64,000 bases of DNA from Bedellia somnulentella (Eukaryota > Arthropoda > Insecta > Lepidoptera > Bedelliidae), in the NCBI GenBank assembly GCA_963576735.1, contig OY755170.1, positions 26,458,875-26,522,874 of the forward strand. The letters are read 5' to 3'. The notes under the pieces were generated by a model. The model was not told the origin of the DNA, did not search any database, and saw only the letters and a program-made list of their open reading frames with translations. Position numbers and translations under genes: made by a program. This document shows, piece by piece, positions 12,701-26,600 of this stretch (position 1 is the first letter of the stretch; every line of letters begins with the position of its first letter).

Positions 12701-14236
12701 ACTGTATTTACCCGACAAGTCGAACAATATTTAGTGTCTAAAAGACTATTATTGTTTCTACACATGATTATCATTAATATCATTATACACAAGAATGAGA
12801 TGGGCGATTTATACAACAATGTACGAGGCCGGCTGATTGACAGTAGTGACGACACATTGTATCGATGTATGGGTTTAAATGTTTTGTTGTACGACAATAG
12901 CGCGTATACATGATTACTTTGATTTTAAAAGTATGACTATCATATAGCTTAACGTAACATTTATTGGTAAAATTTTATTGCTCACAAATTTAGATCATTG
13001 ACACCTGGACTATAAGACCGCGGGCGTCTCGCTACCACCAAATTGTTACAATAAATTCCGATGTTTTTGAGAATACTAAAGTGTTCTATAATTTAGGTTC
13101 TATAAGTTATTTTGGCCACAATTGAATAGTTTACCAACGCGGTTAAAGAACTTACATCGGAAGATATAACTAACTAACGCAGTTTTATTTCGTTAAGTCG
13201 TAATTCCAACGTAACATTTTTGAATATATACTACCAAAGTCAAGAGTACGGCCGGCCTTAGATTGTCTCTTCAAAACCTGCGGATACATAATTTTTAATT
13301 AAATATTCTCACACACACCATGATCGCATTACTAACAAATCAGTGACGGATTGTTACAGACAGACAATCATGAATAATGATATCATTCTAACAACAAGTA
13401 CACAGGTGTCCCATGGCTATGCCACAAGAAGAGGTATTCCTTTAAATAATAAATCTTGTAAGCTTTCATATAATTTGCTAAAACAAAGTTTGTTTGTGTC
13501 AAAAATATATATGATTATGGTAAAATTGTATTATTCAGAAAGTCAATGATTCGTTCAAAATAGAAGTAAATCATGGTAAAAGTAAACTCTTCAGCAAGAA
13601 TATTAAAATAACCTCCATGTGGTATAGTTATAGGTGCCCTGCATACAGCAAACACGTATTGAAGATAAAAGGAAGGTAACCTGTTGTTAGCCTAGAAACA
13701 CGAGACGACAATTATGTATCACACCGTAACATCACTACGAACCAGTGTTCTATCACATTTAGCTTAGAAAGCTACGAAACTTCTTCACAGCAGCCCCTAA
13801 TAGATATGACTGGATTAATTGCTTATAATGGTAATCCTCAGTTTCGTGTACTTGATTGTATAGCATGGAAATGGAAACTCGAAGAACCGCTTAATGTTGG
13901 GGCGAGATTTGCGGCACATCTGTAATGAATATATTTGGTATAATGCATGTGTAAAGAGAACTGGGCTTTTTGCCAGTTTGGTTCTACTATTGTTTAACTG
14001 ATTTGGATATATTTTTGGCTAGGGTATTATTATATATAGGGTATTGGTCTTATTTCGTTATTTTTGTTCATATTTAAAATTGAGGAATACATATATGTTG
14101 TCAGTAATTAATGGCAGAGTTGAATTACGATCAAAAAGTTTATTTTCGGACTAATGTGTTAAAGCAAAAGTTACCGTTTTTGTAATAATTTTCGTTTCCT
14201 TGTCCAAGTCCAGTACAATAAACATAACTATACGAT
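9720..14236 (-). other. repeat-poor stretch downstream of PAN3, possible long 3' UTR
   Basis: About 4.5 kb after the PAN3 stop holds no recognised repeat, in contrast to the rest of the window, and no coding frame. Two AATAAA signals on the minus strand lie near 9738-9760 (plus-strand TTTATT). A PAN3 3' UTR running through this region is inference only. It includes the triple hairpin at 11389-11434. Confidence 0.3.
11389..11434. other. three consecutive hairpins
   Basis: Three palindromes follow one another: CGATATATCATATATCG (11389-11405), CGTGGTACCCATACCACG (11404-11421) and GTAGCTGCTAC (11424-11434). The first two share two bases. Function is unknown. Confidence 0.6.
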
Positions 14237-14440
14237 CTGTGTAGAATAGCACTACCCCATTTCTTCTGGGGGTGTACGTAAGAGGCGAATAACCACGACG
14301 AGGTAGAAGACCCATCACCAACAACCTTTATTTCACCATCTTTACCCCACGCCCAGAAGGGGCTGAGTAATTTCTAATTCCCTAGCTCTGGCTACCCCTT
14401 CAAGGCCTTATAGCCGTGAGTATATGTATGTATGTATATA
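14237..14440 (+). repeat. SINE-like repeat family A, copy 1
   Basis: Slightly shortened copy from GTGTAGAATAGCACTACCCC to the GTGAGTATATGTATG tail. It ends about 40 bp from the PAN3 stop, so it lies antisense in the 3' UTR. Confidence 0.8.
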
Positions 14441-14480
14441 AAGTAGTCGTAATAAAACGGATCAAGATACTTAACCTACC

Positions 14481-14603
14481 TTACTGATTAGGGTCGGGGT
14501 TAGCCGCCTGCATGACCTCGTCGAACGCCTGCTCGAGGCAATGCTTCAGTTCGGCGTACGAAACTACGAGCACGCTTTGTTCGTCGCGGGACATCAACTC
14601 CAC
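14481..14603 (-). CDS. PAN3: PAN3 exon 15 (terminal)
   Basis: Acceptor GTAG before GTGGAGTTGATG. It encodes VELMSRDEQSVLVVSYAELK and ends AANPDPNQ then TAA. Phase 0. Its first 20-odd codons are duplicated at 15809-15880. Confidence 0.9.
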   Translation of the reverse strand: MELMSRDEQSVLVVSYAELKHCLEQAFDEVMQAANPDPNQ

Positions 14604-17600
14604 CTACACATTTATATATAATTAGCTGTATAGACTTCGTACTGTCACAAATTAATTGACATTCACTTGATAGATGTCATCAAATTAACATGTGGGAGTC
14701 ATGTTAGAGCGCACACTACTGCGGACTCACTCGCACATAGCAGCGTCTCACTCATATTCCTGCATCGCGGTAATGATTTTACGAGTTAAGCACAGATACA
14801 AATAATAAGTTGGCCAGTATATCTTTGCTGTTCCCACAAACATATTTAACCGACGCGCTAAATATATTGTTCTTGTTTTTCAAAATAAAATATATTAAAA
14901 AAAACCTATGTTACTTCTAATACCTCCAAACATGAGTACAGTTCTCCAAAATTAATTAAGATGCGCATGCAGATCTTCGGTAATTCTTGTATTCCGGAAA
15001 AACCCGTATAATTGAATCGTAAGCGCCATAAACGATGCACTTGCACTTTGCAACTTATCTTAAAGTAATACGAGTCAATATCATGTGTTCTCAAACGAAA
15101 ACAAATCAGGCAGGCGATGGCTGACATATTGTTGGTAACCGCACGTGTTTTCTCTGTGTGGAATTATATAGACCTACTATCATACACCCTTCTTGAGTTT
15201 GTTTTCAAATGTGAATTTAATTTTAAATTTATTGAAGCGTAGCGAGCAAAGCTCCATTTACCCCCGACTTTTGTATAAAGCTTGTCACAGAACTCCTCCT
15301 AAACGGTTGATCGGATCAAAGCCAAATTTTGCACGATGGTTCAAGACGTCAAGGACAAGGTTTTAAAAGTACTATACAATTTTCGAAGTAAATCAATCCA
15401 ACAAAGATTGTAGCATATTCGCAACCGTGTGGAAATCCTCGCATTTTGGACTTATCGAACATCACGAAAATCGACATGGAATCATCGAATCAAATTCCGT
15501 TACTGATAAATTATGACATGCACTTAACCACTCTATATACATATCGTCTCCCGACGCTCGGAGAACACGATCGTTGCCAAAATGTGACGAAGATTTCTAT
15601 GCGCATTATTAATTTTGGAGAACTGTACAAAGTTTCATGATGATCAGTTCAGTAGTTTTTGCGTGAAAGTGTAACAAACAAACTTACATTCACATTAAAA
15701 TTTATAATATTACATAGTAGGGATGTTTGTGAAGATATTAACCATTTAACATGAATTAGTATGAGAATCAATAGCTTATTAGGAAGTGTTTTACACGTCA
15801 AACGCTCTCTAGCGACAATGCTTCAATTCGGCGTACGACACCACGAGCACGCTTTGTTCGTCGCGGGACATCAACTCCACCTACACATTATATTTGTAAT
15901 AATATCTATCGAACTTTTAATAAGCCTTATTATAGGAAGGATATAGAACAACATATGTTTTAGTCATCAGAATTTGGACGATAGGTAACATGATAAAAGT
16001 GCGAAACTTAGATTATATCGATCTGCATTCGATGAAATTTGTTTTCCGCCAACAGACAGTCGCAATTTGTTGGTATCTTTTTTTTTACTTCACGCCTGCA
16101 GAAATACCAAGTATATTAAAGATATTTTTATTGAACCGGGTAGACTAATATAGCCCAAAGATCCAAAACTTAAGTGGCTATGGGAAGAGCACATTGGATA
16201 TAGTACTGACTCTGGAGTTTCGGCCACGAACCACGACCAGTGTGTGAAGAGACCGACGACCTGATCAAAATCGCGGAAAGCCTATGGCTCACGCCAGCGT
16301 AGGGTCTTTCGCTGTGGATATCTTTTTGGGACGCCTCAGAATCAGCCTAGACTTCGTTTTTAAAACTTATCCTATTTATGTTTTAAATTGATAAAAGACA
16401 TCAAACTAAACAACTTTGCCTATGGAATGCTTATCTAAAATATTGTAATTTTTAAAATAATTAATACATAAAAAGTGTCGTACCTAGATCAAACTGAGAA
16501 AGTATAGTGAGGTACTTAGCCTCAGATGAAATAAAAAAAACATCTTGTGATTTGACCATATGTTTTTTATTTTTATTTTAGCTTAGGCTAAGAAACTCAC
16601 CATACTTTCTCAGTTTGATCTAGGCAGTGACGCTTTTTAATTTTTATTTATTTTAAAAATTACAATATATTAGATAAGCATTCCATAGGCAAAGGTGTTT
16701 AGTTTGATGTCTTTAATCGATTTAAAATATAAAAAGGGTATGTTTTAAAAACGAGGTCTAGGCCAATTGGATGTCTATTGGTTGATGATGTTGATATAAC
16801 TGCAACATTTTCTTATCACTAATAATGCCAAGGCATTTTCCCCCATAAAGTTGATAGAGACAATAAGCGACGTCCGCTTGGTCCAGCCACAGCCTTCCCT
16901 CCGACGTGACACAGTGGAACAGGTTCAGAAACCTATAGTAATGTGTGACTTATATCATAATAATATCGATACTTATAGTATATGTGACCTTGTTATTAGT
17001 TCCCCCATCAAGTTGGTTAAGACAATAAGCGACGTGCGCCTGGTTGACACTGGTGATATGTGTGACTAATATCATAATATAGTTTTTTTTGTGTTTTATT
17101 AAATGAGTAGAAAAAACAAATTTGTCAACTAGAGATCAATAAATAGTTTCATTTGGTTTTATATATTTACTGTTCTCTGAAGATTTTAATACACTAATTT
17201 AATTTAATTTAAGTTTCCTAATAAGCTGTGTAGTGTCGGCTTAGAATAGCACTACCCCATTTCTTCCGGTGGGTGTACGTAAGAAGCGACTAACGGACTT
17301 GGGGCTTTTTAAGAGATTTTTGGGCGATGCGGTTGGAGACCCATCACCATCAACGTATATTCTACCATCTTTTCCCCACTAAACTTTCAAAAGTGGCTGA
17401 GGTATTTCTAATTTATCAGCTCTGGCTACCCCTTTTAGGGATTTATAGCCGTGAGTATATGTATGTATGTTTCCTAATAATATTAGTATATGTCACAGTG
17501 AGATTGTTCAGTAACTAACTAATAGTAATGTGTGAATAATATCGATACTTTTATATATGTTACCTTATTAGTGGTTCCCCCATCGAGTTGATTGAGACAA

Positions 17601-20600
17601 TAAGCGACATGCGCCTGGTCCAGCCACGGCCTGCCCTCCGCCGTGACGCAGTGGAACAAGTAGTCGCGGAACAGTTTCAGCATGTAACGGTCCCCGGTTT
17701 CGGACCACGAGGGGTCCATGTTCAGTCTGCGTGTTGATAAATATATGAATTAATTTAAAAAACATTGATTTGCATCAATGTATAAAGGATAAACGAAAAT
17801 TTGAAAAAATGGAGTGGCTTTTGCTTCCTTTTTAGGGGTATGAAAAATTGTTTATTTCTCCTGTGAACTGTGTCGGCTGAAAAGTGTCAACACTGTGACA
17901 CAAGAATTGAATAGCGTACAATTATGTCGAAACATCTTATTATTTGATTTTTTGTGTAGGTATTCAGATAAAATCACTTCAAAGAACACTAGATGGTCAA
18001 GAGGTGAAACACCATCTTCTCATAAATTATAATGTTAAAATAAGATGAATATTAAAGTACAAAATTATAGCCCATTTTCTTTCTTTTTTTAGTTATGTTA
18101 AGTTATAAAGATGCAGGATATTATCCTATTGTAAAAGATTTCAAGTAAAATCCAAGATATTTCGCTTGATTTTTGCAACTACAACTCATGTGACCCTTCT
18201 TGAGCCTGCACTCAATAATAGGATAATAAGGCCTTAAAGTGTCAGGGCCTGGAGCGAATCTACAGACACTTTCAACCACTAGTGGTAATAGAAACAGATC
18301 CTACAGTTTACCGTTCCCGGCGTGATAGTATTTATCACTTTAACTACATAATACAGTCTCTTCTATCACACTTGTATACTTATATCTCATCTTAACCAAC
18401 TACCTCACAACATAATTATTACCGTGCTAGGGCAGAGGTTATATAAAAATAGAAGAATAAATGTATACTAAAAAACATTGCCGTGTAGTGCCGGCTTAGA
18501 ATGTCGCTACCCCTTTCTACCCACGGGTGTCGTAAGAAGCGACTAGGGGTATTGGGGCTTTTTATTGGATTTTTGGGCGATGCGGTTGGAGATTCATCAC
18601 CAAAAACCTTTAATTTACTATCTTTTCCCCACTCAATTTCCAAAAGTGGCTTAGGAATTTATAATTTCTTGGCTCTGGCTACACCTTCTAGGGAATAACA
18701 GCCGTGAGTATATGTATGTATGTATGTACTAAAACATACTCGGGTCGCTCGTTGACAACTCCCAATTTGATCAGAATGCGCAACAGCCTTCCGTTGTCCA
18801 TCTCGCGAGCCAGCTGGTCTTCCAGAACATCGGCACGACGCTCCAAAGCCTCCACCTGAGACAATTTACATTGGAAGTTAACATTTGATGACTCATATAC
18901 CAAGCTGTAAACGTATTATTCAGCTACAGCAGCAAAAAAGTACATATATATGTTTAAATCTTTTTGTTCATGAAAACCTCATGTGGGGATTATTACTAAT
19001 AAATAAAGAATAAATAAAGGAAAGAAAAATTTCGACACAGGCGGGAATCGAACCCGCGACCTCGGTTATACGCCCCGACGCTCTGCCAACTGAGCCACCG
19101 TGTCAATTGGCTGCCAGTGCGAAATTCTTCCATCCTTTATTTCTTTTACACGTTCAAGTAGTGTAGTTTGTGGTGTGGTGGCTCAGTTGGCAGAGCGTCG
19201 GGGCGTATGTACCCGAGGTCGCGGGTTCGATTCCCGCCTGTGTCGAAATTTTTCTTTCCTTTATTTATTCTTTATTTATTACATATATATGGTTTATAAA
19301 TATAAACAAATCTTAATAACACAAAAAAATATATTTATATCAGCTCATGCCTTTACGTAAAACGGGTTATTTTAGTTCCAAACCCTAATACATCATCTTG
19401 TTTTAAAAGTTTAGAGGGTAAAAGTCATCGCTAGCAAAATAATATTAAACATTAAGGCTGTGTAGTGTCGGCTTAGAATAGCACTACCCCATTTCTTCCG
19501 GTGGGTGCACGTAAGAGGCGACTAACGGACTTGGGGCTTTTTAAGGGATTTTTGGGCGATGCGGTTGGAGACCCATCACCAACAACCTTTATTCTATCGC
19601 CTTTTCCCCACTCAACTTCCAAAAGTGGCTGAGGAATTTATAATTTCTCAGCTCTGGCTACCCCTTTTAGGGATTTATAGCCGTGAGTATTTGTATGTAT
19701 TATTTTAAACCAAATCCAAAAATTTATATCGGCAATATTCTATATTTGTGTGAAAACAAACCTGTGTATAGAACCTGGCTCCAATCATCGGCATGAGATC
19801 AGTGACCGACCGCCGAGCTGTAGTGGTCGACAGAAGATATCTAAAAAGTCAACAAACATTTTAAAACGTCTACTTTCATAAAAATGTATTCATTTAAAAA
19901 CCGGTTTTTAATGGTAGTAAGCTATCTGTTGTGGCATCTAGCAATTTATTGTTTCTATTGTGTCTTGACTGTGGAGTAGATACATATCAGTGTTATTTTC
20001 ATGGTAGTGTCATAGTTCGATTCCTATTGTGTTATCTTATAACGATATTACGCAAAACTATCATCCTTAAACCATCAAATAACCATTCATCTTTTTCCTT
20101 CCTATTGAAAAGGGGATAATGATAAACTACCATTCATCTATTTCCTTCCTATTGAAAAGGCGATAATGATAGACCACCATTCATCCCTTTCACTCCTACC
20201 AAAACCACTAAGATAGAAAGAAACAAGTATAACAGTATAAGATTCTTGAGATCCGCCGAGTAGGTCCTGGCCACGAGGTCCATGGAGGCGGGCAGGTTCT
20301 CTAGTGCACCCAACACACAAACATCTATCCCTTTCACTCCTACCAAAAACACTAGAGAGAAAGAAACAAGTAATACAGTATAAGATTCTTGAGATCCGCT
20401 GAGTAGGTCCTGGCCACGAGGTCCATGGAGGCGGGCAGGTTCTCGCAGTGCACGGTACGGCAGGCCAAGGCGAGGGCGATGCGGCCTAAGGCGTTCAGGT
20501 CTTCTTGTTGGGCCTGGGGAAAGAGAAGGTTTTAGATGGGTTGGAAGTAAATAATCAGTTAACTACTTGGTGTTCACAAATGAAGTATGGGTCATTATTG

Positions 20601-23600
20601 CCTGTCTAGCCTCTTACGATGGACGAGGAAGTAATTACAACTGCGGCTATTTATTTATCTTTTATAAGTACTACAGAAGTGCGTAACAACAAAAAGTTAT
20701 CAAAAAATGGCGCAAAAGACGATGCAGTGGATTCATTGAGTTTCGAATTGGTATAAATCAATAAACCTAAAAGTAAAAGTTACTAGCGCGCATAAAAAAT
20801 CCCTGTTAAAGTAAACTGTCACTGTCAGCGGTTGGCGACGAACTCAACGTTTACTGCAGTCGGCCAACATAAGCCGTTGAATACTGGCGCCTTAATACTA
20901 ATTAACAAAAGAAAGAAAAATTTCGACACCTGCGGGAATCGAACCCACGACCTCCGGGTTTACGCCCCCGTCGCTCTGCCAATTGAGCTATAGTGTCAAG
21001 TGGCTACTAGTGCGAAATTCTTCTTTCCTTTGTTTCTTTTACACTTTTTAAATAGTGTTAGCAACGCTAAATTTGCAATTTGCATGGAACGCCATACCTT
21101 TGACTTTTTCACTAATTCGTGGGTTCGAAATTTTTCTTTCCTTTATTTATTAGTAATAATTCCCACATGAGGTTTTCATGAACAAAACATTCTAACTGAT
21201 GCCTTATGTTGTGTCGAAAGTAATAACATGAAATGTATTGGCATGGAAGTTAAAGTTACGAAAGATTTAAGTTATGATAATTTAAATGTAACATATTTGA
21301 AAAGTACGTATTTGAAAAGGTTCTTATACGTTTACGTTAAGTAATTTGTTGGCACAGTATACTCCATTTTAAATACTATCAGAATTAATTTCATGTATAA
21401 TCTTACTTTGCATTGGAAATAAATAGACAAATATTTTTTATTGTTCAAAAACAGTTAACAAAAGCAGTTAATTATATAATATAAATTCAAGTGACAAAAC
21501 TTAATTCTCCACTTATGTACCAATGAGTAAACTTAGCAATGGTAAGTGTGTATTCTAACACGATCCTCTAGACTATTCTGCAAGACTCATTGTATTAGAA
21601 TCGCATTTGTAAAACTAAAACTTTATTACATCTTATCATATTACTATGGACAGGCTATCTCCTAAATACCTACTTACATATCTATATTTACGGCAAATAA
21701 TCTTAAAAACGGGTACAGCCAGAGCTACAGATTTAGACATTCCTCAGCCGGAGGGTTGGTGGTAAATTTATAGCCACATAGCCCAACGATCACTCAACAA
21801 GCCTTAAATACTCGAAAAAATAGATCAATGCTATATAATAAGCAGTTAAAACCTATTAAAAAAAACAGATATATTCACACAGTTATTTATTTTCTGCTCC
21901 TAAACATAGAACTGTTTATACATGCAATAATTTCTTTAGACGTAGCGTTGTTTTATAAAATAAGGAATTTTCATCTCAAATTGATTTCTTTGAAAATAGT
22001 CGAAGCTCATTTCTAATATGCCTTAAAAACCTATTCTTGGATGTGTAATATTACTTTTGTTGTTATTGTTATGTTTATTAATTTTGTTATTTTTATTGTA
22101 TATCACTTAAAAACCTTTTGCAACTTGTAGAATGTTTTATAACTATTTAAACATACATCTAGCTAGAATCAAACTACGCTAATTTCAATTGTTTCTAATA
22201 TTTAGGGAACTATAGGTTTATGATATGTCCTTGTAAACTTAATACATATTTGTTAAAATGACTGTTTCCTCAATAAAATAAAATAAAATTCAATCCAAAT
22301 CGGAGAAATAAGTAAATAATTGATACAAACCTGCGCCACGTCGTTAGTGTTGTTGTGCAAAGCGTCGGCCGCGCCGCACCAAGCCACGCGCACGCGGCAT
22401 CCGTTCATCACCACTTTTGTGGGGTCCAGGCTTCTGTTATTACATCATTTATTTATTTATTCATAAATATAACCATCACAGATTTTTATAACCCAATTCG
22501 GCTATATTTCACATTAAGACAATATATTCATAAGCTTACAAACAAAGAAAGAAATTTACCATATTACACACAAATTAAATCATCATTATTAGAATGTTAT
22601 TTATGAAGACAAATTTTGTAAATCACTCTTTTTTGCCATAAAATACGTATTTTGGACTATGCATTGTCATTCATTAAAAATACATACATACATACATATA
22701 CTCACGGCTATAAATCCCTAGAAGGGGTAGCCAGAGCTAAGGAATTAGGAATTCCTCAGCCACTTATGGAAGTTGCGTGGGGAAAAGATGGTAAAATAAA
22801 GGTTGTTGGCCCAAAGCCCCAATACCGTTAGTCGCCTCTTACGATCACCCACGGGTAGAAATGGCGTAGTGTTATTCTAAGCCGACACTACACGGCTAAA
22901 CCTAGTAAAAACATGTTTATAAACTAAAATTGTACAAACCATATTTTGAAAAAAATTAAAAACGTGAATGTTAAGGGTTTCTTTGTTGCTTCTTCTCTTT
23001 AAGAACACCTTCCGAAGCAACGAATTAATGATAAATTTAAAATTTTGATGTTCAAAAAATGTTTGAAAAATAAACTTTTTTTGATATATGGTCTGTGAGA
23101 GTGAAGTGTAATATCCAAGTTATGAATCCAACGATATATATTGATATACCAGTACCTGCAAGCGAGCCCCACCGAGTGTATGGCGCGCAGAGCGGCGGTC
23201 AGTTGCACCAGCAGACTCCACAACACGGCTTCAGGCAGCAAGGCGCCGCAAGCCACCGCGCGGAGCATCGCGTTTTTCTGTGGGAGAATACTAGTGTTTT
23301 AATTTGGGTGTGGGAGGGAAAGGATTATACATGTCCTTAATATACTTCCACTAATAAATAAAGAATAAATAAAGGAAAGAAAAATTTCGACACAGGCGGG
23401 AATCAGAAGACAAAATTTAACAGTTACAATTTAAGTATAATTTGAATGTTTTTGTTCATGAAAACCTCATGTGGGGATTATCTATACATACAATAAATCT
23501 GTAGAAAAGTCATTTTTGTACAGTTTGATAAGTAACAGAACCCATTTCCATCATTTTTTAAATTTTTGTCTGTTTGTCTGTTTATATGTTTGTTTGTGCG

Positions 23601-26600
23601 CACATCACGTAAAATCTACGAATTCAATGCTGAAAATATTTATATACAAAAATTATACGTAACTTAAGGTATAACTTAGTTTTTGTTTCATCGAAATCCG
23701 TTCACTCTATCAAAAGATATGATTAATTTTGTGAGTTCAAAAAGAAAAATATTACGTTACGCAATTCAGTTTAGTACTTGCAACGACATCTTAAGTCTAA
23801 ATATAGAACTAATGTTGATAGTTGGAATCCAAAGTCCGATAGATGGCGTTGTGCAAATGACCCAAAATGCATATCAAATTAAAGCTGATGAAATGAAGAT
23901 TCCGAATATATACATATCATAACACTTTTATGTTAATATTAATACACAAGATGCATTTACAATGCCGAGGGCAGAGATGGCGGCGGCGGCGCGGCGGCGC
24001 GGCGGCTGCGTTCCGTCGTTGTGTCAGTCGGTCGGTCCGCATACACGACAGTGGCGGCGAGTGGCGGCGCGCGGCGGTGACGGCGGTGGTGGGGGTGAGC
24101 TCATCTTGAGGTGCGCGACCCGAACGGGCAGACAACGTTGATGATTGTGTCGAATTATGAAATTTTCAGTGCGACGCGGCGCGGCGCTTCGTTTCAAGTT
24201 TACAATTGATTTTTAAAATTTAATTTATATGATTCATTTTAAATAATAATTTTGTACAAAGAAATCTTAAATAGGTAAAAATAGGTAGTTAAGTTTCGGT
24301 TGTTTGTGTGTTTGAGGCGAAATCGGTCCTCGGGTATGTTTCGGGTCGATCCTTTGTTTCTTTTACACTTTAAAGTAGTAGTAGGAATTTGTAAAAAAAT
24401 CGGAGGTAGGGAACACAAACACTACTTAAAAGTGTAAAAGAAACAAAGGATAGAAGAATTTCGCGCTGGCAGCCATTGACACGGTAGCTCAATTGGCAGA
24501 GCGACAGGGGCGTATACCCGAGGTCGCGGGTTCGATTCCCGCCTGTGTCGAAATTTTTCTTTCCTTTATTTATTAGTAATAATCCCCACATGAGGTTTTC
24601 ATAAACAAAAACATTCAAATTATACTTTCACTGTTAAATTTTGTCTTCATATTTCTGATCTGATTTGGATTGACAAAATTTAATATCTTCATGTGTAATT
24701 ATTTTGTAATGGTTATATTGTTGTGTCAATAAATGATCCATTACCCCGCTGTGTTTCTATTTTATGAACAATATCATCTTTTAAAAGGACTGTTTAAATT
24801 TCACACTATTCTCACTCTATGTCAAACCAAATGTTTTATGTAGCATATATACTTTTGAGGTCTTAAGTAAGCAGCACCTCTATACTGTTCTCGAATAATA
24901 CGAAATATGGTTGAGATTGTACAACATTTGTCATTATCATTAGTAATAGTTTTGCTACTAGTCTCTAAACCATAAATATAAACAATGGTAAAACCAAAAT
25001 TACTAATTATAAAAAAAAACTATGCTCGTATACAAAGTGGCTTTAACACTCTTTTTTGTCAAATAACATTTAATACCACATATAATTCCATGATAATCCT
25101 ATGTTAAAATCCCTTTTAATTTCTACCTGCATACCAATATCATCAAAACCCATCCATCCATTTAAGCGTGAACAAGTAACAAACATCCATCTTTCTTCTT
25201 ACCCTCCTAACATCACAAACATTCACACTTACAATTTAACTAGTATTTCTACCTACCTGATGCGTATAAGGGCGCGGTGCATCCGGGTCATTGCTGAACG
25301 GATCGTGGAACGAAGTGCTCTGCTCGGCTTGTTTGGACGAGCCTCCTCCACAGAGGTACTTGCTCATCAAAGTCACACAGCCGGGGTGGTAGTCATATAC
25401 CAACACCATGGCTGGGAATATAAGAAGAATATTAATATATGTAGTATTAAATAACTATTCTTTTATGTTATAGTAAACCTCATGAAATAGAAATAGTAAT
25501 GTTGACAAATGTCAAGCAGAGATATTTGTTCATTGAAGTCATGCCAAGTGGTAAGGATGGAAGTATTTTAATATAGGCAGTTTTTAGTAACTTATCTTCA
25601 CAGCCCATATACATAATATGTATACATAATATTATATCCCCACATAGGGGCTCGAGCCTACGCTATATAGGGTGATTTGGCCTTAGTTCTCTCGCCAAGA
25701 GTGGTTGGCAGAATAACGACTACTACCATGATAGTAACAACTTTGGAAGTTAAGTAAGAGGAGCCTCAATATTTCATCATATGTCTTTTTTAAGTCTTAT
25801 ACGTTTTTCATTTACTAACGGCCGGTTTCACATCTGAGAATTCAACGATAAAAGCATCTCAAACCGTATTTAAGTACGTACTTACCAAAATTACGTTTCT
25901 GATTTGATGAAATATTGTAATTTAATCAAGTTTTGATTAAATGATCAAAATTTTGCGCATCAGTCAAAAAACTGACATCAATGTTGAAATTTGCGTTTCT
26001 GAACTCGTTTGACAATACTCAAACGGTAATCATCGCTGATTTGAGTGAGTGACAGTTAAGTTGTCGAAATCGGCTTCTTAAACGGTGCTCCAATTTGTAA
26101 TTGTGAAATATTAGGCGATAAACACATTGTTTTCGACAATATTCTAAAGATGTCTACGGATACATCGTTATCTTCACTAGAGGAACCACAGCAGATACCT
26201 CAGAGGCAAATACGCCGTCGCCAAGGAGTTCCTTGGATCCGGCCAAATTTCTTTGAAACGCTCAGTGAAAAACAATTTAAAGAACGTTTCAGGTTCAGTA
26301 AAGAATCGGTGCGCAGCATCTTTAGGAAAGTGCAACGAAGGATCCCACCAGCAAGAACGCAACGGAGTGATTGTTTATCACCATTGCTCCAACTGTTAAT
26401 AACACTGCGGTTCTATGCAACTGGGAGCTTCCAAGCTGTCATTGGGGATACTGCAAATGTCAGCAAAGCTACCGTGTGCCGTGTCACGGATAGGGTCACA
26501 ACAGCATGGGCACTATTGAGATCAGAATTTATTTATACGAGTATGCCAACTCAAGAGCAGTGTCCTACAGTAGCTTCAAGATTTCATGACATAGCTGGAT

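Larger units (their letters stand above)
14604..17563 (-). other. PAN3 intron 14
   Basis: This intron contains a LINE/RTE-like fragment (15230-15720), a copy of exon 15 (15809-15890), a LINE coding scrap (16225-16335), a foldback element (16342-16768), two exon-14 copies (16838-17053) and a family-A SINE (17227-17473). The stretch 14610-15229 shows nothing recognisable. Confidence 0.7.

Noticed and set aside
18419..18698. Open frames on both strands reading RKKRLGVLGLFIGFLGD-like text
   Set aside because: These are translations of family-A repeat sequence, repeated at every copy.
19033..19245. Functional tRNA genes in inverted pair
   Set aside because: The modules have good acceptor, D and T arms and A/B boxes, but the anticodon loops are 8-9 nt or carry C at position 33 and the stems mismatch. 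They also sit inside a repeated mobile element with 12-bp target duplications. Treated as tRNA-derived parts.
23917..24135. 72-codon minus-strand open frame in the GC-rich island
   Set aside because: Low-complexity Arg/Ala/Pro translation; GC-rich DNA lacks stop codons by composition.
25101..25454. 117-codon plus-strand open frame
   Set aside because: Antisense shadow of PAN3 exon 8.
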